This document shows, piece after piece, positions 10,873 through 23,333 of a stretch of DNA of 64,000 bases. The notes under the pieces are model-generated. The model saw only the letters and a program-made list of their open reading frames with translations. It searched no databases and was not told the origin of the DNA. The first letter of the stretch is position 1, and the number at the start of each line of letters is the position of its first letter. The translations under genes and the position numbers were made by a program. The stretch covers positions 1,795,768 through 1,859,767 of the forward strand of contig CACVBU010000758.1 of NCBI GenBank assembly GCA_902728285.1. The letters are read 5' to 3'. Origin of the DNA: Clytia hemisphaerica. Lineage: Eukaryota; Cnidaria; Hydrozoa; Leptothecata; Clytiidae.

Positions 10873-12030
10873 GGAAAAAAGTTCTCGAATGTTATTTTTA
10901 TTCGAACGTTCGAAATTTAAAATTAGAGAGAACATGATCTGAAATCCTCAATCACACGCAAAGACATTGTTCTGTTTTCATTTACATCATTTAATCCTCA
11001 CTGACTCAAAATTTCACTGAAACAGGGCTGTATGAAAAGGCCTTTCCCATATTTTCATCTTCTCAATTTTCTCAAGATGAATAGAGTGCGAACGCGCATT
11101 GAAAGTGATTTTGACTCTTCCGCACAATTTCAGATTTGCTAGATCATTCTATCAGGGAAGTTATGAAAGGAAGATGCCCTATCAAACATTCACATTAATA
11201 TTTTGCAACTCTGTACAGTGTCAGCGTTAATTGACAGTGAAACAGACCGGAAATCTATAATGTTTGAAAGAAGGGAAGTCGTTGAAACAAAACTTTAGGA
11301 TATTAAAAGAGATTCTTCTTAGCTTCCTATCAAAACAGAAAGAAGATCGAATAAAAAAAGATTTCCGAACAATATATAAAATAGGATATTAAAGAGTCTT
11401 GAAAGAAGATTATCTACTCACAAAATTTACCTTTTCAATGCTCATATATGGACATCTCAAATCGATACACGTTTTTTTATAAGAACAAACTATATAAGAA
11501 CATAAGACTTCAATGGCTGAAATATTAAGAACAAGTTAAGAACATTCAGAGTCGGCAGTATCTTAAATTGGTAACTTCAATGGGCTTTTCCCAGAAAAAA
11601 CCGTATACCCCTTGTTGAGGACGTCCAAAGCACAATGTTATCACTGATATCAATGGGGAGTAAGGCAAGTAGCACAAACAATAGTTTAAGACGGGGTTAA
11701 AGGTTTTAAATAATTCTTTAATCAAACAATGACGGGTCGGATGCTCCTATTTTTAGATTCTTTGTTTTGGCTTTATTTTGGATAATAATCCTGTTAAACC
11801 GCTCAAATTATTCATAAATTCTTGAATAATCTTACTGGAAATGATTTAATCTAAGAGAATTATTTGTCAAGATGACGTGGACTTAAAATTGATAATTACT
11901 AGATTATTGGATTCTATACTAATGCGGAAATCATTGATCCAATTGTATTAGACGATGTTTTTTCAAATTGTTTACGACTTACTTGTTTACTGATATTACA
12001 AACCCTATTGACGCCCCTTTTTATAAATGT
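10873..12030. other. Mostly unassigned; family K fragment at 11466-11575
   Basis: The interval lacks genes. At 11466-11575 there is a half copy of family K, with 'acacgtttttttataagaac' followed by 'ttaagaaca' motifs (best copy 33710-34087). The rest is AT-rich sequence. Confidence 0.45.
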
Positions 12031-12390
12031 CTGGGGCCACTTTGAAACATTATTCATCAACTAAGAAACATTCGAAAACTGAAACACTCAATAAGTTTAA
12101 CTTTGATCTTTGATGAAAAAGCTGCTAGTCGTCCCTCCTCAAATGACGGTTGTACAAATCGGTTTCTGAAACCAAAGAATGTTTCAAAAGATTCATCAAC
12201 AGTTTCTGTCTAAACAGAAATATTTGCAGAAATTTTAAAACTTTTCATTGTAGTTATGTTATAAGGTTATAACGGTGACAAAAATTGTTTTGTTGAGACT
12301 TTTCTGAGGCAGGTGGGCCACTTGAAACAAAATTTAGCAATTGAAATGCAACTCGTTTGTGTTTCATTATACGTTTCAAGTGGCCCAGAC
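12031..12390. repeat. Repeat with GGGCCACTTGAAAC inverted units
   Basis: 'ggggccactttgaaac' near 12032, 'gggccacttgaaac' near 12314 and its inverse 'gtttcaagtggccc' ending near 12387 suggest a small inverted-repeat element or two nested ones. No open frame is preserved. Confidence 0.4.
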
Positions 12391-12474
12391 CTTTTGCTTC
12401 ATTGTCCCAGTGATAAAATCAGCGTGTCTTTTGGGGATTTCCCTCACTTTTTGTCCAATGAAACAAACCATGTG

Positions 12475-12764
12475 ACATTCCCTTTTCACAGACCCGGTAG
12501 GATTTTTTCAGCCAGTGGGGATAAAAATGACGGACTGAGACTCGATGGAGATTGATATTCCCATATTTTTATGGCAGGGGATTTCGACTATTTTGTTTTT
12601 AAAGTCAGAAAATTCAGTGGGATGTAAAAATTAGCATAATATTTTGCAGTGAGCATAGGTTGATTTGATAATCTTCAGTGGGACAAAAATTAGAGTATAA
12701 TTTTCCACCAGGGACTATATGTTGGTTATGTTGGGTCCCAGTGGGTCTGTGAGAAGTGGGTGTC
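12475..12764 (-). mobile_element. Family A TIR element
   Basis: It starts 'acattcccttttcacagac' and ends 'gggtctgtgagaagtgggtgt'. The interior landmarks match 10155-10454 in the same orientation, including 'gagattgatattcccata' and 'tttgcagtgagc'. Overlapping short open frames here are repeat translations. Confidence 0.75.
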
Positions 12765-13332
12765 ATGGGACACGATTGTTTTTTCTTTTGTTGGTGGGAC
12801 AGAGCATGTTGCATATTGCACCAACGTGAAAAAAAATCTCCAAGCCTTAACCAGATATTTGTTTTTCAACAACGTTTTCAAATACGTTTTTCAACGTATT
12901 TGATGATTTGACATAAAAAAGGTCATCTTTCGGTTAGATGTTTTCATAATTCATTTCCCGTACAACTTAATTGAATTTCGACGAATTTTTTTTCTTTCGG
13001 TTGGTTATGTGTTTTTCTTGGCAAAGTAACCAAGCCAAGAATTACATAATAATTGTTGCTAATAAAGTGGCTACTGTGTTTATGATTCATTGATTGTTTT
13101 TCGAATTCTAATATCCTTGTTTGCGTAGTATTGAAGAGAATTTATTTTTGCTTTGCCCTGAAGTTTCGAACAAATTCCTCATTATCATTTCTATACGAAA
13201 ATAAACTTTGTATTCCGTCATGATTGAAACAATGCTGATTTTTTTCCTTAATTCTTTCGGTATTTTTTAATAGGAAGAAAAAGCATACTTACTTGCGGTA
13301 AAATTTTCTCATTCTCGGTAAAGCATTTTTAT
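12765..13332. other. No gene recognised
   Basis: AT-rich DNA with a short local direct repeat ('caacgttttcaaatacgtttttcaacgtatttg', split around 12868-12902). No gene or RNA is supported. Confidence 0.4.
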
Positions 13333-13858
13333 GAGCCCCCCTCCCCCCAGAGGACCTTCAATTCACGCAATCGCGCAATTTTTTTCCCAAATTCACGCAT
13401 TCACGCAATGTTTTTTCACAATTCACGCAAATACTCACACAAAGCTTTCCAATTCACGTATTCACGCACTCTTGTCTCCCGAATAGACGGGGGGTCCGAA
13501 TAAGCAGGGGGGTAGGAAAATTTTCTAAATTCTAATAAGCGGGGGGGGGGGGGGGGGTAATTTGAAGACAGATTTTTTTTAACTGATACCAATTTCAACA
13601 ACAAAAAAGCAACTTTAACAAATAAACACGTAAAATAAGAACCAATACTAATGGAGAAGAAAATGTTCACAAGTTTAAGCTCTTTCTACACTGTAATAAA
13701 ATATTGAATTACTCGAATTTAATTACAGGAAGGTTCTTAATAAGGGCGGGGGGATGGATTTTTTTTCAATTAACAATTAGCGGGGGGGGGCGTCTATTCG
13801 GGAGAGAAGAGCAAGTGAAAAAGCCCATTCACGCATTCACGCAAACCACTGGGGGGAC
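13333..13858. mobile_element. Family G element interrupted by a family M element
   Basis: The outer ends are 'gagcccccctccccccag' and 'cactggggggact'. 'attcacgcaattcacgc' iterons occur on both sides (13370-13467 and 13828-13848). A complete family M element sits in the middle (13468-13812). Removing it rejoins the family G iteron array, which shows that M inserted into G. Confidence 0.65.
13468..13812. mobile_element. Family M TIR element, copy 1
   Basis: The left end 'ACTCTTGTCTCCCGAATAGA' and right end 'CGTCTATTCGGGAGAGAAGA' are inverted repeats. Inside are 'aataagcggggg' motifs and a run of at least 16 G near 13543. Copy 2 (23334-23681) has the opposite orientation and 348 bp, against 345 bp here. 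No transposase is encoded. Confidence 0.8.
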
Positions 13859-14192
13859 TTTTTATCACCTCTTTACAATGGAAAAGACCAAGATAGGTCT
13901 CGAGATAGGTAAATAAGAATGTAGCTGCAATTTTTCAGACTGTCTGTCCAAATATGCACAGTAGAACAGTCCCAGAAATGCGCAAGGAATATTTTGACAT
14001 TCTAAGACAGTCGTCGAAATACTCTCAGTTATGATCCAGGCAAGATTTTTTCCGCAATTCAAATTTTTGACAAATCCTTCTTCAACAAAAACCTACTGTA
14101 TAGTGATACATACCCTAGGTATCTAAACTGTAAATTGAAATTAAATTATAAAATCACCTAAGCTCTGAAATTTAAGAGTCTGCTGCATCATT

Positions 14193-14478
14193 ACACCCCT
14201 GTCTCGCAGCCCCGGTGGAACCTTTTTTTCTCAGTGGGATAAAAATTCCTATTGAAATCCCAATGGGGATAGAAATTCTATTGTTCCGAGGTTAAGAGCC
14301 CAGAGTGGGGATGGTTTTGGAGTGCAATGTTTAAACATGGAATTACGAGTGGGGATGAAATCAAAGTCAATTTCCCAGTGCGGCTGAAATTCAAGGGTAC
14401 TTTCCTGCCGGGGACAAAATTTTTGCTTACTTTTCCAGCGGGACTGGGGTCCCAACGGGTCTGTGACACAGGGGTGTA
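14193..14478 (+). mobile_element. Family B TIR element, best complete copy
   Basis: The ends 'acacccctgtctcgcagcc' and 'gggtctgtgacacaggggtgt' form an imperfect inverted repeat, and TA dinucleotides flank the ends. Eight 'cagtgggga'-like iterons lie near 14213, 14234, 14263, 14303, 14348, 14378, 14408 and 14435, spaced 21-45 bp. Family B shares the core GGGTCTGTGA terminus with family A, so the two are sibling families. Confidence 0.8.
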
Positions 14479-14625
14479 TTATTAATTTTGGAAGGCAGGC
14501 TATCTATATCTTAAACACCAAAACAAGATAGTTCATAGTTTGGACATCCCGGAGAATAAAAACTCATACTAAGATCTTCTTTGAATCTCCTTCTCTATAA
14601 AAGTCTCATTGTCAGATTTGCTATG

Positions 14626-14880
14626 ACACCCCCTCCTCACACAAAAACCCCTACTCCCATTTTGTCCCCTTTGAAAATAAGCGAATAAACCAATCATCAC
14701 TACAAAATATTATGCTTTTTTTCCATCCCTACTGAATTTTCTGACTTGAAAACAAAAGAATTAAAATTCCCAGCCATAAAAAGCATGGGAATATTAATTT
14801 CAATCAAGTTTCAGTCCGTTATCCGACTGAAAAACCACTGACTGAAAAGATCCTACCGGGTCTGTGTGAGAAGGGGGCAT
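14626..14880 (+). mobile_element. Family A TIR element, internally deleted
   Basis: It starts 'acaccccctcctcacac' and ends 'gtgtgagaagggggca'. Most of the interior is recognisable ('cataaaaagcatgggaatat'), but part of the left half is missing. Confidence 0.65.
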
Positions 14881-15977
14881 GTTATGGTAAAAGTCTTATT
14901 CCTCAAGATTCTTTGAAAACTTCTGAGAGGATATTAAAACCGGTAACCAATATTTTCTTATCCTGGCTTCGTTAAAGATTAAAGTGTCTAGCAAATTGAT
15001 TAAAGAAATTGATAGTTTCCCTCTACTAATTATTATAGTTTCCTTTCGTCCAATTAGTCAGATCATTAATTATAGAACCCGATAGCAACCAAATATTCAC
15101 CCAGAAACTCCTGGTAACCACCAAACACTGTATATTGAGTCTGCTTAAAATAAAGAAAGAACGATTTAAAAATGTTTTATAACATGGTCGCTGTCGATTA
15201 CAAGTATACCACATATATCATGTTCCTTTACACACTAGACAGGCTAACTACTCGCAGATTCCTCGTGGAATTTTGTTTGTCTAGTTTTTCAGTCAAATAG
15301 CCTGGCACGTTTTTTCCTGTTTTACCTTAGATGTTCGAACGTTCAAATTTCAAAACATTCACATCGCTCTGTTGACGACCAGAATTGAAAACAAGATGGC
15401 GGATTAGTCAGCTCCAAACCTGGACACGTTTCCTATATACGGGAAGCCCCATCCATTCAACTAGTTAGAGATCAGAAGTATACTTTTAGAAACTTTGTCA
15501 AACTGAAACACGGCCACTTTTGACTCAAGTCGAATTGAGTTGCAGGCTTCTCTCTGAGTAGATTTTCCAACCACTTTTCTGAACCAAAACGATGTGGATT
15601 TCGTGAGCAATATTGACTGGAGTTGACCGGAGTCTAGACGACTTCTGACTCGAGCTAATCAGTTAGATTAAGCTCAGCTAATTTAATCAGTCCTGATTCG
15701 ATTTGTAACTTCCAACCACTTCTGACTTAAGTCGACCTAGTTCCGACCATTTTTATGACACGGAAAATCGATGCCGACTTAACTTTGTACCCGGGTTTGT
15801 ACCTGCAGTGAACGTGTTCAGGGGTTTAACAATATTCATTATTTTTCATTTGACCTTGTAAGGAATTTTTCTGTTTGGGGAGTTACCTCTTTAACTCAAA
15901 AATACAATTATTAACTCCTATCCACTCCTCCAATCATTTTACAACCCAAATTTACTCAAGCCAATTCCTATGCACAC
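14881..15977. other. No gene; diffuse GACT/AGTC repeats at 15480-15780
   Basis: Between 15510 and 15780 a degenerate 'ttctgactcaagtcga' unit recurs several times. It could be another decayed iteron element or a minisatellite. Nothing else is recognised. Confidence 0.35.
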
Positions 15978-16062
15978 CCATTTGGCACACAACGTTAATC
16001 TAACGTTATTTGGACGTTGTGAACATTAGATAAACGTTGAATAAACGTTGTGTGCCAGCTGG
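15978..16062. repeat. AACGTT palindromic element, copy 2
   Basis: Left end 'ccatttggcacacaacgtt', right end 'aacgttgtgtgccagctgg', with 'taacgtta' and 'taaacgttgaataaacgttg' between. It is shorter than copy 1 by about 11 bp. Confidence 0.75.
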
Positions 16063-17344
16063 GTATAACTATTTCGGGTAAGGGATTCTTGAGCAAATAT
16101 CGGCCGAAATTCTAGCTTCAAATTATGCAAAATGGAGCTCTTCTAGGCAAAGGCAAGCACAAGGGCTTAAGTTATATCTTAATTAAAAAATATTAGCTAA
16201 CAAGGAATTGTGGTCTCCTTTAGAAAGCAGATTTACCTTACATAACACTATCTCGCTTCCTACACACATTTTTATATAATTCTTTTCGTCATGAATTTAG
16301 GCCATAGTAGTTGAATTATACCTGATAATCTGGAACATTCACATTTTGGTTGTCTCAAGCATGTTACTTTGAAATTTCTTACACAATATGTATTCTTAGA
16401 CGTTTTGCATCCCTTATCAACTTATCAATTAGCCTATTTCATAGGACTCATGCATCTGCTATATGCTTTTTTTCACCATTCATCTGTTAAAGACCAAACT
16501 AAATTCTAATTCAGTATTCAGTATAAATTCAGCGAATCGTCATTAGTTTTTTGGACTACAAATTGATACTTTAGTGAAAATATAGTATAGTAACTTGGTA
16601 TAAGTGGAACTGAAGTGTCGGCTAGATAATAAAGCCATAAAAGTCACTTTATGGGTAACTTTTTCACAGATTCTGTTTCTCTAAGGGTCAGTTTTAGGGG
16701 GTTCAGACTCCAAAATTAGTGCCGGCTTTAGTGGCCCCCAACCTCCCGGCCGCAACAATTACACACATGCGATTTTCTTTCGCAATTCTTTGACATTTTT
16801 ATTTTATCCATTAAATAAAAGATTCTCACTGGGTCATTATTGGCGCAGGTAATATTCAGGGATTAAGGCCGGCCCAAATGAATCCAACATTGCGTCGGCC
16901 TTATTCATGGGTGACAGGCATCAAAAATTCATTTTCGCAAAATTGCCAAAGGTTTTTCTCAGGCAGTATGGTCAAAATCTAAAGAGAATGGGTAAACTTA
17001 CTACATTCCACTGAACATCTAGTCATCTTTAGGTCCCAGCTTTAAGGTCAAATCAATTCAATTATATGATACAACCCTTAGGGTCATTAAAGATTTAAAG
17101 TTTGTGAAACTCCCACATTTAGGGATGTTCTTTCAAAATTGTTACTGTCGGCTTATAATTGGTAAGTTTGGGCTGTTCGCTTGAATATAATCATGTCCTA
17201 TCATCCTCTTTGTTTCCAAATTGATGTGAGGCATTTTATAAAATGATGTTTATTGTTTCTTAGGCAACCTTCAAATTTTCAACCCCTACATGAAAGCAGT
17301 AAATGGGATAAATTTTACCATTTGCATATTGCATTGAATTGGAT
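16063..17344. other. No gene recognised
   Basis: Low-complexity AT-rich DNA with a slightly GC-richer piece at 16690-16910 that contains 'gccggc' motifs in both orientations. No open frame, RNA or clear element end is supported. Confidence 0.4.
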
Positions 17345-17637
17345 ATTAAAGAGAACGACCGAAGCTAAATAGGGGGTCCCGAGATTTTTCATTTCCATGG
17401 TATATTCGCTAACGTCAGCATGGGTTTTAATTGGTTTGAAAGATTCGAAAGAGAAAACGAAAGTTCTTTTGAGTTATGAACACTGACCTTTATAACGTTT
17501 TTCTGACGTTAAGACATTATGGCGTCTTCTTTTTCGAACTCCAAACCAGAATTGACGTCACAAAAACAAAAACAAAAAAACAAAACTCGGCGTTTTTTAA
17601 AAATGATTTTATTAAGCCTTTTGTCGTTCTCTTTAAT
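17345..17637. mobile_element. TIR element with perfect 15-bp ends
   Basis: ATTAAAGAGAACGAC at 17345-17359 is repeated exactly inverted at 17623-17637. The 293-bp element has no coding content. Antisense open frames crossing its right end (17517-17816) are incidental. Confidence 0.75.
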
Positions 17638-18008
17638 GGTATGATTTTGCCTTTCGACCAGCATTCAGTCCCGTTGAAAAACCAAAGGACCCGGTAAGAC
17701 TCGTACTTACAACTAAACGGCCATTTCAGGCTATTTGCCCAAACATTGAGCACTGAAGTAAAGAAAGGTCCCTTTGTTTGCATCGTCAAATCTCCTAGGT
17801 TAGTGGTTGTGGCCACTCACGATCTAAAATATTAAAAGGTAGGCCTATGCTACTTGTCTATGAAGAAGTACCCACATACAGTCATAAAAACTAATCGGCG
17901 ACATTTTGTAGGTTATCACAGTAATACCAAGCTCTTTCAGGTTGAAAAGCTGACACATTCAATAAATTTAACTTTTTTTACCGTAGGAAATTTACCAAAA
18001 AGTTCACA

Positions 18009-18282
18009 GTGACAGCCCTGCCTTGCAGCCCCGGTGGAACGGGGATAAAAATTCCTATTAAAATTCCAATGGAGATAGGAATTCTATTGTTCCAAGTTTA
18101 AAAAATCCAGTGGGATGGTTTTGGAGTGCAAATTTTAAACATTGAATTTCGAATGGGGATAAAGTCAAAGTCAATTTATCAGTGGGGCTGAAATCCTATG
18201 GTACTTTCCCATCGGGGACAAAACTTTTACCAAATTTTCCAGTGGAGCAGGGGTCCCAGCGAGAATGTGACACAGGAGTGTA
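18009..18282 (+). mobile_element. Family B TIR element, left end eroded
   Basis: It carries 'gcagccccggtggaac', 'attctattgttccaag', 'aaagtcaaagtcaat' and the right end 'tgtgacacaggagtgta'. The terminal 'acacccctgtc' is degraded to 'cagccctgcc'. Confidence 0.7.
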
Positions 18283-18896
18283 CAGTGAAATCTTTTTAAA
18301 TCTAAGATTTATTTCTGATATGAGTTCTGCATAGACTTCTCGTGAATTTTTTACATGCAGGCAACTTCCTCATGGAAAGATCAATCATGAGATGATCAGT
18401 TTGGAGTCGGTCTACAGCAAGTATCAATTACAAAACAACTGGAGATGACCGATCCTTTAATTGATCAAATACACCATAATTTGATGTTGATTGAGCAAAC
18501 GAGCAAACTTAATTTAACATGTAAGTAATACATGTCTATAGAGTTTTAAACGCTCTCTTAATTCTCCCAAACAACATCTTGACGTGAAAAAGCTATTACA
18601 TTATGGTTTCCTTTAATAATATGATTTGTTGTAAGGACTGACTCTACTCGTCTGACTGCCCCAAACACTCCCCGTTTCGGAAATTGCCCTGTTTCAATCT
18701 AATTAAACATTATTCAATTTGTGGGGGGTAGTTTAGATAATAAGTCATAAAAGTTTGAATTGGCCTTGATTGGTTGAAGTATGCACCCCATTTTTTGTTA
18801 TGATGAAAAAACAAGGAATTCCCTTCAGGTTTCCCAGGAGATTTATCGTAGCCTTTAAAGCATTTCTTAAAGCCAGAATGCGGAATGTTAGATGTA

Positions 18897-19071
18897 CAGT
18901 CGACTCTCTCTAATTCGATCTTCAAAGGACTAAAAAAAGTTAATCGAATTAGAGAATGATTCGAATTACAGAGAGTAATATAGACCACATTCTAGCTGAG
19001 AGGACCAATATTTTAGTTCGAATTACAGAAAGATTCGAATAATAGAGATTCGAATTAGAGAGAGTCGACTG
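18897..19071. mobile_element. pogo/Tigger-like MITE
   Basis: The ends CAGTCGACTCTCTCTAATTC and the exact inverse near 19050-19071 are flanked by TA at 18895-18896 and 19072-19073. CAGT... ends with a TA target are typical of pogo/Tigger-type Tc1/mariner elements. 'tcgaattagaga' and 'ttcgaattacaga' sub-repeats recur inside. At 175 bp it is non-autonomous. Confidence 0.8.
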
Positions 19072-19073
19072 TA

Positions 19074-20357
19074 TGTCTAAAGACCCATTATAGCGTTCCC
19101 ATTATAGATTTCAAGGTTTTGTCTTTATCTTTTGTATTTTGGAATCAGTCAATAAATAAACAAGAGACCTCGTGGGTGACTTAATTAACAGCCTTTACAT
19201 AATCAATCGTTTAATGACCAACCTGTGGTAGAAAGTAACAAAATTAGGCTAATGATTAATAATTTTTTTTCTCCCCTTTAATGTTTCGGTTACCAGCACA
19301 CCAATAATGGCTGCGGTATCACGAAAATAATATCTTAATTGAAACATTACATCCTGTCATTAATTCATAATTAATTGGTTATTTAATACCTCACCTGGTC
19401 TCGTCGTTGTCAGTTTTCTATTAATTAGCTCTTAGTTTTCTATGTTCTGCACAATATTGAGATAATGAGGTCATTAGCTTTTTATGGAGACATGAAATAT
19501 AAAAAAGGAAATTGTTTCGAATCGTTTATCTGTTGTTTCTAATACAATAGCATAAATTAATTCTCTCGGGGGTTTTCCTTGAGATGAGTACATTTTTCGA
19601 TCAACATAATTTATGTTCACATGAAATAATTTATGTTAATATATGTATTCTATTGTTTTACACCAAAACGATAGGAGAAAAGTGAGAAGAAGGAAATTAG
19701 GGCTAATCTGGTAAATTAATTTTTTTTTTCGCTTCGGAGAATCGAAAATTCGAAAAGAAAAATCCTGTTTTGATATCCTCTTGTTTAAGATTGTTTCCCA
19801 AGTTATGTATTTTTTTCTTTCCTTGATAGATCGTTACATGTATATAGATACATTGGACTCTTGAGCTATTTTTACTGATGGCTTTATGTGTCTCCAAAAC
19901 GGTATTATTTCCAGGATTCAAGATTTATCGATGTGATCTTGATATATCTCTTTCTGAGACTCCACGTACATTTTTCTAAGAAAAATTCATAAGGCCTGCC
20001 TTTCAAAGTTAGGGTTTTTTTCTGTGCTTTTGAAACAGATTAAATTCCACTTTGAATTATCTTTCTAACTAGAAAATTTCAATTTTTTCTACAGTATTTT
20101 AATTAAGTTTTGCTGCGTTTCTCGAGCAAGCTACTTGCAATAATTCTACCCGAATCTTTTTACCCGGCTGACACAAAACTCGTGAAAAATGAAGTAGAAA
20201 ATCCATTTTGCCCAAATTTGCTTGGAGATTGATGGGCATAATTGGATTGTGATAGAAGCTAATTCCCTTTCTTAGGTTTCGTTCTGTTCAATGTCCTTGA
20301 AATATAGATAAATTGAGGTGAGGTGAGAAACTTGGCATACCAAGTGAAGTAAAAGAA
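19074..20357. other. No gene recognised
   Basis: AT-rich sequence including several 'taattaatt'-type stretches (19170-19430). No open frame, RNA or element end is clear. The region could contain enhancers for collagen A, but nothing shows it directly. Confidence 0.35.
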
Positions 20358-20585
20358 CTTCTTTGACAAAACTGGAAAATTTGGCAAAAATTTCATCCCC
20401 GGTGGGACAAATACCCTAGAATTTCAGCCCCACTGGGAAATTGACTTAGATTTCATCCCCACTCGAAATTAAATGTTTAAAAATTGCACTCCAAAACCAT
20501 TCCCACTGGATTTTCTAGCCTTTGAACAACAGAATTTCTATTCCCACCGAGAAAAGTTTCACCGGGCTGTGAGACAGGGGTGTTT
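20358..20585 (-). mobile_element. Family B TIR element, 3' portion, inverted
   Basis: Read on the minus strand it begins 'aacacccctgtctcacagcc' at 20585. It carries the 'attctgttgttcaaagg' and 'aaatctaagtcaatttccca' landmarks and loses its distal end near 20358. It lies 250 bp upstream of the collagen A promoter. Confidence 0.7.
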
Positions 20586-20780
20586 GACCATACAGCAAGT
20601 CTTTTTAAGTTTTCGAGAAACAAGTTTTAAAACTAGAATCTTCCTCAAGTTTGCTACTGAATCATCTACCTCCATTCGGATGTCATTATAAAATAAGTAA
20701 TTATGTTTTAAAAAACGAAACTACTAATTAACTTCCTCATGTTATAAATCAAACATAACAAAACAATACCTTTACAGAAA

Positions 20781-20847
20781 ACAATAACAGCAATAACAAT
20801 CATTGTTAATTAATTCTAATTACTTTGCTACAAAAAAGTATAAAAGG
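20781..20847 (+). promoter_or_regulatory. Collagen A core promoter (TATA box and ATTGTT motifs)
   Basis: TATAAAAGG lies at 20839-20847, 91 bp before the ATG, which puts transcription start near 20870. Just upstream (20781-20807) is a cluster of ATTGTT/AACAAT motifs ('acaataacagcaataacaat' then 'cattgtt'), the core bound by Sox-type HMG factors. The same motif precedes the TATA boxes of collagens B and C. Binding by a Sox factor is inference. Confidence 0.75.
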
Positions 20848-20937
20848 ACAACTTTGTATAACATTTCAATCATAAACATTTGATACTAAATCTCCAAGCA
20901 TCATCTCAAGAAACAGCTTGGTAACACTACAATCAAG

Positions 20938-23079
20938 ATGAGAACTCTAGTTGCTCTTTTACTCCTTGGAGTAGTTGCTTTAGCATCTGCATCCTACTCA
21001 GTAAGTATAATCAGATTCATCTCAATTCAAATCACCAGATCTTATAATCTATAGTTTTATTCGAAGGAAAAAAAGAAATATGTTTTCATTTTAAGTCCTC
21101 ATATACTCATCATATAATACTCGTCTTAGGTTTTCAAAACCATTTCTGTATGTATTCTTTTCATATATAACTGGAAAATTTTCCAAACATTTTCTTCTTC
21201 TTTTTTCCAGTCAAGATCATTTTTCGACAACTGTTGTAAACCAGGAGCCAAGGGACATACAGGACCCCAGGGTCCCAAAGGAAATGATGGAGACAAAGGA
21301 GAAACTGGAGATGTAGGACCCAAAGGACACCCAGGACCAAAAGGAAAGACTGGACACAAAGGAGCAGTAGGACTTAAAGGATTTACAGGACCAAGAGGTG
21401 ACAAAGGACACCCAGGACAACAAGGAAAAACAGGACATCCAGGACCAGTTGGACCAAAAGGAGAAACAGGACCAAAAGGAGATTCTAGCAAAGGACACCC
21501 AGGACTAGTTGGACCTAAAGGAGCCACTGGCATGACAGGACCACAAGGAGATAAAGGACCACAAGGACCAGCTGGTGCTGATGGTACTGACGGAAAACCG
21601 GGACATCCTGGACAAGACGGCCCACGTGGTCCAACTGGACACCCAGGAAAAGACGGCAAACCAGGCAAAGATGGTAAACCAGGAAAAGACGGTGAAGATG
21701 GCAAGAGAGGAAAGAGAGGATTCACAGGAACAAAAGGAGATGCTGGAGCTGATGGTAAAGATGGTGCTGACGGTGCCACTGGACCAGCTGGTCAAGACGG
21801 TGCACCTGGTAAAGATGGAGCTGCAGGCAAAGCAGGACATCCAGGAAAAGACGGAAACAAAGGTGCCAAAGGAGAAACAGGAGATAAAGGACAACCTGGA
21901 TCTGACGGACTTGATGGTGGTGCTGGACCCGTTGGACAAAAAGGAAACAAAGGAGAAACTGGCCCAAGAGGAAACACAGGAGCACCAGGAAAGAATGGAC
22001 ATCCAGGAGCTAAAGGACAAGACGGAACTGATGGTAAAGACGGCAAAGATGGAAAACCAGGAAAAGCAGGACACCCAGGACCACGAGGACCACGAGGACC
22101 AAAAGGACCACGAGGATTCAAAGGAGAAGCTGGTGATGATGGTGATGATGGCAAAGATGGAGCACCAGGATTTGATGGACAACAAGGACCACGTGGAGAG
22201 AAAGGACCACGAGGACCACAAGGACCACAAGGACCAGCTGGAAAAGATGGTGCTGATGGTGCTGATGGTGCTAACGGAAAAGACGGTGACTGTCCCAGCC
22301 TTAACTACAAAGAATGCGTCTATGGAGAATCTCCAATTAACCGTGGAATCCTCTTCCCAGATGTAAGTGACTTTTTATATAAATAAAGTTCATATAGACA
22401 ATACTTCACAGAGAGACAGGCTCTTTCTGCTCCTTCTGATAATTATTCGGCTTTAAAGGTTAATTATCTGAATGATTATTCCACAATAATAAATTAGCAT
22501 AATTTATTCAATGAAAATGCACAGAAGGAAACAAAGGTTAGCAATCACATATCAAAGCATACTTCTTCCTTCAAGTAGAGTCAGCGATAACCAGATAATT
22601 GACAGGTGAAAACTACTGTTATGACTATCTAATACTCTGCTATGGGAAAACTAGATCGTAATCCAATTCATTTTCTTTTTTTTCAGGCATGTGCTATTGG
22701 ACGTGCTCAAAGCAACTCACGACTTCGTGTTGTTTTCAACAGCAAAATCATTTTGACTTGCGATGCCCTTACACGTAAATACAACCCTAAGGGATGTTGT
22801 GCACAATACGATATCGTCGTCGATAACGTCGTTATGTTCTCCCGACAACGTATTCTTCATGTTACCCCATACTTGACGGACAACATCAATATTGAAACTT
22901 TGGTCGTTGCACAGAAGAAACACTCCAAAGTTCAAATCAAACTTTCCGAATGCGGCAACCCCAAATTCGAATACATCAACAAAGCACATGCAGGCCAATT
23001 TGAACACAGCCGTGTCATCATTGAGGAATTGAACTTTGCCGGATTTAACGGACAAAGCAAAATCCAAAAGGCCCATTAA
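20938..23079 (+). CDS. Collagen A: secreted short-chain collagen, 535 residues, 3 exons
   Basis: Exons 20938-21000, 21211-22362 and 22687-23079, all joined in phase 0 with GTAAGT donors and pyrimidine-rich AG acceptors. Exon 1 is a signal peptide (MRTLVALLLLGVVALASASYS). Exon 2 opens with a short segment holding Cys29-Cys30. Then come 27 Gly-X-Y triplets (33-113), a two-residue insert Ser-Lys, 88 more triplets (116-379) and Gly-Asp-Cys. The link 383-405 contains NYKEC. Exon 3 is a 130-residue non-collagenous domain with five cysteines that ends with SRVIIEEL near the C-terminus. Gly codons are mostly GGA. The start is set by the TATA box and signal peptide. Extracellular matrix assembly is inferred from the architecture. 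The C-terminal domain is not one I can name; it is not a C4 or fibrillar C-propeptide by motif. It is the first of three tandem paralogues. Confidence 0.93.
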
Positions 23080-23290
23080 ATTATGACGTAATCCTTGACC
23101 CAAAAACGATTTTTAACACATGTAAAAACGATTTTTTTATGAGTATAAAGTTTTTTCTGTAAAACTTTAAACAATACATTTTTAACCTTTTTGTTGATTT
23201 TTTGAATATTTTATGTTTGTATTTTTGTTAAACTTTTTAAGACAAAGATTTTCAGTTAAATATAATGAAGCAAATTAAATTTTTAATGAC
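23080..23290 (+). other. Collagen A 3' UTR (inferred)
   Basis: The sequence after the stop is T-rich with 'taaaaacgattttt' units. I do not see a canonical AATAAA, unlike genes B and C; 'aatatt' and 'aatataatg' are the nearest candidates. The end point is uncertain. Confidence 0.4.
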
Positions 23291-23333
23291 AATGTTTTTT
23301 TTCTCCAACCATTCTTTAAACCCCCTGCTTTTT

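Noticed and set aside
13370..13467. CRISPR-like array from the repeated TCACGC units
   Set aside because: Repeats are short, degenerate and irregularly spaced, and the genome is animal; this is a family G transposable-element interior.
21126..22230. Long antisense and alternate-frame open frames over the collagen A helix (Pro/Ser-rich or Met/Lys-rich)
   Set aside because: They are forced by the GGA-CCA-AAA codon pattern of the real exon; the same shadows occur over B and C. No signal peptide, promoter or splice context.
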